Shown piece by piece: positions 55,882 to 63,274 of a stretch of 63,274 nt of DNA. Made by a program: the position numbers and the translations under genes. Under the pieces are notes generated by a model. It had not been told where the DNA came from. It ran no database searches and saw nothing but the letters and a program-made list of their open reading frames with translations. How positions within the stretch are numbered: the first letter of the stretch is position 1; every line of letters begins with the position of its first letter. Source of the DNA: CAZAYY01 sp964489525 (GTDB lineage: Bacteria; Chloroflexota; Anaerolineae; Anaerolineales; JABWBV01); the NCBI GenBank assembly GCA_964489525.1, contig CAZAYY010000022.1:1-63274 (forward strand), in the 5' to 3' direction.

Positions 55882-58800
55882 ATGCGCCGACCTTTCGCCC
55901 TGATCCTTGCCCTGGTATTTGGGATCATAACCTCGGCACTCTTTCCCTGGCGCGAAGCCACTGCTGCAGCAAATACGGAAATCCCTGGTGGAACGATAAC
56001 CGCCAACACAACCTGGACGGCAGCAAACAGCCCGTATATTGTTCAGGGCAGCCTGACCGTTGCCAGTGGTGCTGCCCTGGTTATTGAACCGGGTGTTGAG
56101 GTGCAGTTTAGCGGGGTTGGTGTTGGCCTGATCATTGCAAATATGGGCGTCCTTACAGCCACCGGGACATTGACCGATTCGGTTGTCTTCACAAGCTCAA
56201 CCCCAGGGAAAGGCAAGTGGGATGCGCTGGTGGTGAACAGCGGTGGGAAAGCCACCCTGAAGCACTGCATCATCAGCAATGGTGGTTGGGCGAATGGTGG
56301 TGCACAGGGATCGCTGCAAATTTCCAGTTCGGATGTCGCCGTCAGCGATTGTGTCATCACGAATGGGGCGGATGAAGGCATTATGATCATAGGGGAGGAG
56401 CTGACGCCTTCGATTACGAATGTGGAAATCAGCAACCATTCTTTTGATGCCATTCAACAAAACACCATTAATATGAATCCAATCTATAACAATCTGACGA
56501 TCACAGGCAATTCTCCTGATGCGGTTGTGACGGCTGGTGGAAATCTCTCGCTGGATCCTTTGACCCTGGTGGACGTTGGCGTTCCGTATATTGTGGAAAA
56601 CACGGTTAATGTACTCAGCGGTGCGAAACTGGTCTTGGAGCCAGGGGTTGTCTGGCAGTTTGATTCCTATGGGGATCAGTTGGTTGTGACCCCAGGAGGT
56701 ATCCTGACAGCCACTGGTACTGTTGCCAAACCCATCCACTTCGGCGCGGATGACACCGGGCCATCCAACTGGGACAGCCTGGTTATCGAGGCTGGTGGGA
56801 AAGCCGCCCTGCAGCACTGTGTCATCAGCGACGGCGGGTGGCCGAATGGCGGTGGGGATGGGGCGCTGAATATCCTCAGTTCGGATGTGCTCGTCAACGA
56901 CTGCACCATTCGGGATGGCGGAGATGAGGGGATTTTCCTTACCGGTACAGGTATCACACCAACGATTGCCAATGTCCGGATTATCAACAATGGGCAGGAT
57001 GCGATCCAGCAGAGCACCCTGTTTATGGACCCCATTTACATCGGTTTATCCGGCAGCGGCAACGGCGATGATCACATCATCATGCCAGGTGCGGTTCTCA
57101 ACCCTGGGACAAAGACTTTTGTCCATGCGGGCTTTCCATACGAAGTCACCAGCAACCTGACCGTGCCTTCTGGCTCCAGGTTGGTCTTCGAGCCAGGCGT
57201 GACCCTGCGCTTCGATTCTTTTGGGGATACCCTGTTGGTTAACAGCGGTGGAGAGCTGATTGCAGAGGGCACGCCCGCGAATCCTATCGTCTTTACGGCA
57301 GACGACCTGGTTCCACGCAGTTGGCAAAGTATCCATTTCGACTCCGGTTCACGGGGCAGCCTCCGATACTGCGAAGTTAGCTACGGGGGGTGGTATGGAA
57401 CTGCAAGCACGAGTGGCGATGGGGCAAATATCTATATCGCCAGCTCTGGGGTAACCGTGCGAGACTGCTATATCCATGGCAGCGATAACCGCGGCATCCG
57501 GGTGAACGATGCCCAGCCGACCATTTTTGACAATATTATCTCTGGCAACTCCCAAAAGGGGTTGACAAACGACACCCCGGCGAAAGTGGTGGATGCTTCA
57601 TTTAACTACTGGGGCGACCCCACCGGTCCATATCATCCGACCACCAACCCAGGTGGCATTGGAGATGAGGTCAGTGACGGGGTGATCTACGACCCCTGGT
57701 ATCGTTCCGAAATGTTTGAGACCTTTGACCTGGAGGTTACCTCTGTTTCCTCACCGCCGACTGCAAACATTAATGAAAGCATCACGGTGAGCTACACCGT
57801 CGCGAACAACAGTGAGGCCGACATCCTAGCGGGGTGGGTGGATTCGCTGTACTTATCTAAAGATGAAAACTTCAGCATTGATGACCTGCTGGTAACCCGG
57901 GTCCAGCGGGGCTGGGGCCTGGCAGCCCAAACCAGCGATACCATGCAGGTGACCACCAGGCTGCCCGGCCTCCAACTTGGGGATTATTACCTGCTCGTTG
58001 TGGCTGACAGCCGGCGGGCTATGCCGGATAAAAATTACGTAAACAACCAGATGGCTGCCGGATCCACTACTGCTCTATCGATGCCTGGGCTGACCATTAA
58101 CAGTCCTGTCAACGGTGGGGTAGCAGCCGGGCAGTCCCTATACTACCAACTCAACGTACCCGCTGGAGAGGATGTTTTGCTTTCGGCCAATTTTGGGACC
58201 GAATGGGGCGGCGAACTGTATGCACGGTATGGGCAGGTGCCTACGCGTTCTGCTTTTGACGCAGTCCCCGAGGGATTTCAGGGAGCTGAGCAGCGCATCT
58301 TGCTCAAGAATCCGTCAGGCGGGACGTGGTATATCCTGCTCTACGGTGGTCCCAACGCCGGGGGCAGGGCTGCTTATACCCTGCTGGCTGAAGATTTATC
58401 GTTTTTGCTGTTCAATGCATCTCCAAATCGCGGCGGGAATAACGGCCAAGTTACGGTAAATATTCAGGGGGCCGGGTTTGACCAAACGACTGGGATCGAA
58501 CTGACAGATGGGCTCACCACGATCACGTCGACCCAGGTCACCTTCCAGGACGAATATAACCTGCTCGTCACCTTTGACCTGACCGGTCGGCCAACGGGGA
58601 CATATGATATTGCAGCCAGTGGCGTGAACGGTTCCGATACAATCTCGGGCGGCTTTGTGGTCAATGAGGGGGTTGGTGGGCTGCTTTCCGCCAGCCTGGT
58701 CCTTCCCAGCGGCGCCCGGCCAAACAAGGCATTCCGGGCTGTTGTGGAATACGAGAATATCGGCGATGCCGACCTGCCTGTACCGATTTTGCGCGTGGAT

Positions 58801-61800
58801 GCCCCGCCAGGCGCCAGTGTGTTTCCGGATAGCTACGAATTGGTATCTGCAGCGGAATCGCTCCAGTTTCTCGCTACCCCCGATGAATACTTCAGCAATG
58901 GTGTACTGGCACCCGGCCAGAAAGGGAAGTTTGAGTTCTGGGCCGTACTGGGCCCAGGCAGCGGCACTATCTACACCCTGACCGAAAGGACCACCGGAGA
59001 CAGCACCCTGCTGGACCTGAATGACCTGAAGGCGCAGATTCAGCCGGTCAGCCTGCCTGATTATTGGGAAGATGCCTGGACACTGGTAGCCGCCGAGATC
59101 AACGGAAACACATTTGGCGACCTGGTTGCAGCCCTGGTGCAGGCCGCAGATGATGCCTATGGCTATGGTTACACCTTGCGCTCCATGCGGGAACTGGTTG
59201 GTTTCATGTTCGAACGCGCCTTCCACCAACTCCCGGCTGATGTGCGCGGTACACTGCTGGTTGATAACGGTGGAGTATTGGAACCGGCACAGTTTACCTA
59301 CGTGCTGCTCCAGGACCCGGATATCAACACCCATGCAGTGAAGGCTGAAGGGGGAACCACCTGGTATGACGGCTCATTTGCGATTCGCGGTCTGACACCG
59401 GGCACCTACCAGGTTGAAGCAGTCGGGCTGCACAACCCATCCGTGACGGCCATTACCTACAGCGGTACGCCGATTACCGGGGTCCAAATCATCGCTGAGC
59501 GCGGCGGCAGCCTGCATGGCGCCGTGCGTGGCCCGAATGGGTATTGGGACTATGCCGCCTTCGCCATGCTGGAAATCTCCGATGAAGAAGGCAGCCTGGT
59601 TGCCCTGGCCGAAGCCGATCAATGGGGCCGCTATGAGGCGAAGGATCTGCCTGTGGGGCAGGTGCTGCAAGTCAAGGCGTTCAGCCCGCAGCACCTACCC
59701 TCCAACCCGGTCGAAGTGACGCTGGAGGTCAATGAAGACCGGCTCCTGGATTTCAAAGTAGCGAGCGGCGGGGCGGTGAGCGGTTACGTCTACAACGAGA
59801 GCCGCCAATCGCTTGCTGGGGTTGCCCTGACTGCAGTCAGCAAAGACGGCTCGCACCGGCGCACTGTTTACGCGAACGAATTGGGCATTTTCAGCATTCA
59901 GGGTTTGTATTCCACCACCTATCAGCTCTCGGCGGCTTCACCCGACTACGCACCGGCGTATACCGAGGTTGTCATCGTGGATGGCAGTACAACCAGCGGT
60001 GTGAACCTGGTTTTACCCCCTGGGGGGTCGCTGCTTCTATTCGTCCAGGATGTGAACACAACGAACCCGCTCGAAGGGGTCACGATTCGGGCAATGCTGG
60101 ATGGGATTTCAAAAACCGTCAAGACGACAGCGGATGGCACCGCGCTCATGACCGGCCTTCCCGGCGGCAGTGTAAGCCTGAGCTTCAGCAGCCTTGGGTA
60201 CTTGTATGCGGAAGGCTCGTACACGGTGACCACCGGCACTACGACTCCGGGCTTCATGCAGCTTCGAGAAGCAGGCGATGTGCGTGGGCAGGTAAAACGC
60301 AATGATAACACCCCCCTCTCTGGCATCCCTGTGACCCTCAGCGGCAGCAGCCTGTTCCCAACCACCGTCAGGACAGATGCAAACGGCAATTTTGATTTCG
60401 GACGAGTTGCCGATGGCACGCATTTCTTAAGAGTCGGGGACCTGGGTGTGAGCGGCAGCCTGTACCGCGATGTACAGGTGGATAGTCTTAACCTTTCTGA
60501 AGTTGAAACCTTTATTTTGGATTACGCTGCAATTTCCGGCCAGCTTTATGACTCCGATGGAACCACCCCACTGAACCAAGGCACGGTCACGCTGGTGCAG
60601 TCTGGGCAGGTGATTGCTACAACTTCGGTTGATTCCGATGGCCGTTATGCCCTCCTGGTGTTCCAGGCGGGGACCTATGACCTGGCTGCGCGCGTGGGGG
60701 ATAAGGGGATGGCACGACTGCAAGGAATCACTGTGAACCCCGGTGTGGACCAACCGAACCTGGATTTTGTGTTTACCAGCAATTCGTTTGACCTGGCTGT
60801 GACGCAGAATGGTTCGCCGGTCCCAGATGGAACGGTCAGCATCCGGCGAGTGGGCGATGAACCCGACCTGGTGTTGACTGCTCCGGTCAACCCACAGGGG
60901 ACAGTCTTCCTGGCACACCTGGCAGATGGCACCTACCATGTCCAGGTAGTGGTCGATGGGGCTGCCTCGCAGGCATTCAACCATGTCCAGTCTGGCAGCA
61001 CAACTCCAGCGGTGAACCTGGTAAATGGGGCATCGATGGCCGGGACTGTCTCCTACGCCAGCACCCAGGGTGTTCCATACGCCAGCCTGCTATTCTCCCT
61101 GCAGGGCAGCGATCTGACCTTGCGAGCCATTACAGGTGCAGATGGTCGCTATGCTCTGGATGAACTACCAACCGGAACTTACGACATCCTGGTCACCAGC
61201 CTGGTGGGGGCGTTCCAGTCAAAGATGGCTGTCAACCAGGTAGTCCTGACGGGGTCCAACAACCTGGACGCTGTGGTTTTGAAAACAGGCGCTGAGGTGG
61301 ATGGCCGCATCACCAATGGAGATGGGGATGGGGTTGGGTTTGCTGTGGTAAGCATCGTGGATGGGAATGGGAACACCTGGGCGAGTTCGGTAACCTCTCC
61401 CGATGGGAGCTACCGGATTCCATTTGCTCCCGCCGGGAACTATAATCTGACTGCCAGCGCACCTGGGTACCTTCCTGTAGAAACCCCGGTCAACATCCCA
61501 GCCGCCGGGACGTTGAACCAGTCTATCTCCATTGGGGACCCAGTTGGGATGCAGCTGGAGCCAGGGACGGGGGCTGGCCGCGCTCCGTATGTAGCTGGGA
61601 GATGGGCAGCAACCTCGTTGAATTCCAGGTTTCCCCACATCGACAATGGGTTGACCCAGCCGGTCCAGTTCCCGGTGCATGATAACTTCCTCAACGATTA
61701 TCAGTCGCTGCCCCTGGACGACCCGCTGAAAGCCAGCAATGAGATAGCGGAAGCCTCCGCCAGATATGTCCGCGCCAAGCAAATGGCAGACTTGCGATTT

Positions 61801-62973
61801 GACTCCTGGAATACCACCTATGATTATGCTGCGGATATGAGCGTGGCAGACCAGAACCTGGTTGCTGGGCAGGTGGCTTTGTTTACCGCCAAAGCGTATG
61901 CGATGCGGGTTGCCTTTGAAGTGGACCTGGCGAATGCGCCTGCTGGTGCGCAGGTTTTTGCCGGCCTGGCTCCGTTAATGGCCGACCTCGCAGCAGGGGT
62001 GCAGGCCGGGGACATGGATGGCGTTGGGTTAACCCTGGACTCGATGGGGACGATTGCAACCGCCCTCGGAGAAGCGGTGCCCAGCGAGATTGGCACCGGT
62101 GCCCTTGGCACCCTTGGTTTGATCTGGGACCTCAAAAATATGTATGACACGGTCGTTACTGCCAATAAGACCCAGTTCGAGGCTGGCCTGCAGTATGCGG
62201 CGAATGGTGATGCTTACCGGCAGAGCATCGAGGAACTCCATGCGGCGCGGAATGAGATGTTCGCTGCCGTGCATTCCGTGTGCGGGTCCGGTGGTGGGGG
62301 TGGTCACCCGCCGCCAGACGAACCTGAAGAGCCGCCGAGTGACCAGGAGAACCTGATCGAGCAAGACCAGGCTGAGCGCAGGGTCTCTAAGGACCCCAAC
62401 GACATCATAGGCCCAGTCGGCACCGGCCCATTCCGGATGGTTAAGGTGGAAAAGCTGTTTGGCTACACCATCCAGTTTGAGAATGTCCCAGAAGCCACTG
62501 CCCCCGCCCAGGTGGTTGTGATTACCCATACAGTGGATGCGAACCACGATTACACCACCTTTGCCTTTGGTGACTTTGGTTTTGGGGAGTACTACTTCCC
62601 GGTCCCGAAAGACCGCCAGTATTTCGCAGCCCGGATCGACCTGGTATCGGAGCTGGGAGTTTACCTTGAATACACAGCGGAGTTCAACCCGGTGACTGGC
62701 CTGGCAGTGTGGACCTTCACTTCCCTGGATGCCGAAACGGGAGACCTGAGCAGCGACCCAACCATCGGCTTCCTGCCGCCCAATACCGACGGAACCGAAG
62801 GCCAGGGTTTTGTCACCTTCACCGTCAAGCCAGACCAGGATACCCCCTTTACCACCATCATACCGGCCCAGGCCGAGATTGTCTTTGATGACAATGAGTC
62901 CATTTTTACTCCCACCTGGTCTAACTTTATCGGTATATGGTCCCTGGTGATGCTGCCGCTCGTGACTCGCTAG
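55882..62973 (+). CDS. Giant secreted protein with beta-helix, CARDB and carboxypeptidase-regulatory-like repeats
   Basis: A 2363-residue exported protein. A signal peptide (FALILALVFGIITSALF) is followed by a right-handed beta-helix (about residues 30-600) containing three related blocks, each starting like LTVASGAALVIEPGVEVQF and including LKHCIISNGGW. A CARDB-like domain (about 615-710), a pre-peptidase-like beta domain (about 735-840), an IPT-like segment and a DUF11-like segment follow. About residues 1130-1880 hold many carboxypeptidase regulatory-like repeats (PLSGIPVTLSGSS, ANGNFDFGRVADGTH). The rest includes a helical region and a DUF11-like end with a short hydrophobic C-terminus. 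GGAGGG lies 8 bases before the ATG at 55882. Likely surface adhesin or matrix protein. Confidence 0.85.
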   Translation: MRRPFALILALVFGIITSALFPWREATAAANTEIPGGTITANTTWTAANSPYIVQGSLTVASGAALVIEPGVEVQFSGVGVGLIIANMGVLTATGTLTDSVVFTSSTPGKGKWDALVVNSGGKATLKHCIISNGGWANGGAQGSLQISSSDVAVSDCVITNGADEGIMIIGEELTPSITNVEISNHSFDAIQQNTINMNPIYNNLTITGNSPDAVVTAGGNLSLDPLTLVDVGVPYIVENTVNVLSGAKLVLEPGVVWQFDSYGDQLVVTPGGILTATGTVAKPIHFGADDTGPSNWDSLVIEAGGKAALQHCVISDGGWPNGGGDGALNILSSDVLVNDCTIRDGGDEGIFLTGTGITPTIANVRIINNGQDAIQQSTLFMDPIYIGLSGSGNGDDHIIMPGAVLNPGTKTFVHAGFPYEVTSNLTVPSGSRLVFEPGVTLRFDSFGDTLLVNSGGELIAEGTPANPIVFTADDLVPRSWQSIHFDSGSRGSLRYCEVSYGGWYGTASTSGDGANIYIASSGVTVRDCYIHGSDNRGIRVNDAQPTIFDNIISGNSQKGLTNDTPAKVVDASFNYWGDPTGPYHPTTNPGGIGDEVSDGVIYDPWYRSEMFETFDLEVTSVSSPPTANINESITVSYTVANNSEADILAGWVDSLYLSKDENFSIDDLLVTRVQRGWGLAAQTSDTMQVTTRLPGLQLGDYYLLVVADSRRAMPDKNYVNNQMAAGSTTALSMPGLTINSPVNGGVAAGQSLYYQLNVPAGEDVLLSANFGTEWGGELYARYGQVPTRSAFDAVPEGFQGAEQRILLKNPSGGTWYILLYGGPNAGGRAAYTLLAEDLSFLLFNASPNRGGNNGQVTVNIQGAGFDQTTGIELTDGLTTITSTQVTFQDEYNLLVTFDLTGRPTGTYDIAASGVNGSDTISGGFVVNEGVGGLLSASLVLPSGARPNKAFRAVVEYENIGDADLPVPILRVDAPPGASVFPDSYELVSAAESLQFLATPDEYFSNGVLAPGQKGKFEFWAVLGPGSGTIYTLTERTTGDSTLLDLNDLKAQIQPVSLPDYWEDAWTLVAAEINGNTFGDLVAALVQAADDAYGYGYTLRSMRELVGFMFERAFHQLPADVRGTLLVDNGGVLEPAQFTYVLLQDPDINTHAVKAEGGTTWYDGSFAIRGLTPGTYQVEAVGLHNPSVTAITYSGTPITGVQIIAERGGSLHGAVRGPNGYWDYAAFAMLEISDEEGSLVALAEADQWGRYEAKDLPVGQVLQVKAFSPQHLPSNPVEVTLEVNEDRLLDFKVASGGAVSGYVYNESRQSLAGVALTAVSKDGSHRRTVYANELGIFSIQGLYSTTYQLSAASPDYAPAYTEVVIVDGSTTSGVNLVLPPGGSLLLFVQDVNTTNPLEGVTIRAMLDGISKTVKTTADGTALMTGLPGGSVSLSFSSLGYLYAEGSYTVTTGTTTPGFMQLREAGDVRGQVKRNDNTPLSGIPVTLSGSSLFPTTVRTDANGNFDFGRVADGTHFLRVGDLGVSGSLYRDVQVDSLNLSEVETFILDYAAISGQLYDSDGTTPLNQGTVTLVQSGQVIATTSVDSDGRYALLVFQAGTYDLAARVGDKGMARLQGITVNPGVDQPNLDFVFTSNSFDLAVTQNGSPVPDGTVSIRRVGDEPDLVLTAPVNPQGTVFLAHLADGTYHVQVVVDGAASQAFNHVQSGSTTPAVNLVNGASMAGTVSYASTQGVPYASLLFSLQGSDLTLRAITGADGRYALDELPTGTYDILVTSLVGAFQSKMAVNQVVLTGSNNLDAVVLKTGAEVDGRITNGDGDGVGFAVVSIVDGNGNTWASSVTSPDGSYRIPFAPAGNYNLTASAPGYLPVETPVNIPAAGTLNQSISIGDPVGMQLEPGTGAGRAPYVAGRWAATSLNSRFPHIDNGLTQPVQFPVHDNFLNDYQSLPLDDPLKASNEIAEASARYVRAKQMADLRFDSWNTTYDYAADMSVADQNLVAGQVALFTAKAYAMRVAFEVDLANAPAGAQVFAGLAPLMADLAAGVQAGDMDGVGLTLDSMGTIATALGEAVPSEIGTGALGTLGLIWDLKNMYDTVVTANKTQFEAGLQYAANGDAYRQSIEELHAARNEMFAAVHSVCGSGGGGGHPPPDEPEEPPSDQENLIEQDQAERRVSKDPNDIIGPVGTGPFRMVKVEKLFGYTIQFENVPEATAPAQVVVITHTVDANHDYTTFAFGDFGFGEYYFPVPKDRQYFAARIDLVSELGVYLEYTAEFNPVTGLAVWTFTSLDAETGDLSSDPTIGFLPPNTDGTEGQGFVTFTVKPDQDTPFTTIIPAQAEIVFDDNESIFTPTWSNFIGIWSLVMLPLVTR

Positions 62974-63274
62974 AAATCCTGCGCGGTGCGGTGCCCAGCA
63001 CCCGATGATAAAGGGCAGGTCAATATCGTTGGTTGGGCCGAGACTGGCGAAGCGGCTGGTCAGGGGCAGGCAGGCGCTTCGCTTCCCCTTTGCCTGGTGC
63101 CTGTGCGGCTGGAACCGGCCCCCGCCCTTTGGCGACCTGACCGACTTCTACATCGCCGGAGGCAATTTGCGCGGTATGCTCGAATCCATGTGGGAGACGC
63201 TCTGATGGCGGATAACACTTGCCCCGAAGGATGGGTGATAACCCTGGTAAAAATCCGGCCCGCCTGCCGCATGG
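62974..63274. other. Window end, no firm gene
   Basis: 301 bases after the giant gene. One frame (63005-63205) ends in FGDLTDFYIAGGNLRGMLES and could be part of a real gene, but its start has poor composition. Its TGA overlaps an ATG at 63205, which opens MADNTCPEGWVIT and runs off the window. I cannot decide whether a gene begins here. Confidence 0.3.

Noticed and set aside
63005..63205. 66-residue frame at the window end as a firm gene
   Set aside because: Only the last 25 residues look protein-like and the neighbouring gene is cut by the window edge.
1..63274. CRISPR arrays, tRNA or rRNA genes
   Set aside because: I saw no regularly spaced repeats with unique spacers and no cloverleaf or rRNA core sequence; a dedicated search could still find one.

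Overview
The window looks like a chromosomal segment of a GC-rich Chloroflexota bacterium, probably of the Anaerolineae type. This is inferred from the gene style: a soluble LacI-like/histidine kinase/AraC regulator, an AfsR-type ATPase regulator, many lipobox and Thr/Pro-linker secreted proteins, and intergenic repeat mosaics. No rRNA, tRNA or CRISPR array was recognised.

Region 1 (about 1-17 kb) is a defence island. On the plus strand lie a tyrosine recombinase, an AbiEi antitoxin whose AbiEii partner has decayed, an intact HigB/HigA pair, and two adjacent proteins that each carry an RNxxxH motif typical of HEPN RNases. On the minus strand a compact run reads hsdR, hsdS, a third HEPN-like gene, a small membrane ORF, a REP-associated transposase (RAYT), hsdM, mcrB, mcrC, a truncated membrane protein and a GIY-YIG nuclease. 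REP-like palindromes sit in frame inside both the RAYT and hsdR.

Region 2 (about 17.4-24 kb) is a mobile-element core: an unknown protein, two small proteins, a large serine recombinase and a CHC2/TOPRIM primase fused to a P-loop ATPase. The last three junctions overlap (one by 20 bp, two by an ATGA). The recombinase is cut by an in-frame TGA exactly where the fourth zinc-ribbon cysteine is expected. Short TTACCACG repeats follow the operon.

Region 3 (24-30.4 kb) looks like further defence cargo: a WD40 propeller protein, a TOTE-type primase/helicase, and an apparently complete AbiE-like antitoxin/nucleotidyltransferase pair behind a palindromic promoter. A perfect 196-bp tandem duplication with terminators follows.

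Region 4 (30.5-46 kb) is mainly envelope and housekeeping: membrane proteins, a TolB-like propeller, an FHA protein with an extracytoplasmic HExxH domain, a PII-like protein with a Ca2+/Na+ exchanger, ModA and ModB without ModC, an epimerase, a quinone oxidoreductase-like enzyme and two lipoproteins.

Region 5 (45.4-63 kb) holds a secreted alpha/alpha-toroid protein and a large one-polypeptide signalling protein, bracketed by direct copies of a duplicated gene tail. It continues with a small secreted protein, an AfsR-like regulator and a 2363-residue secreted beta-helix/carboxypeptidase-regulatory-repeat protein.
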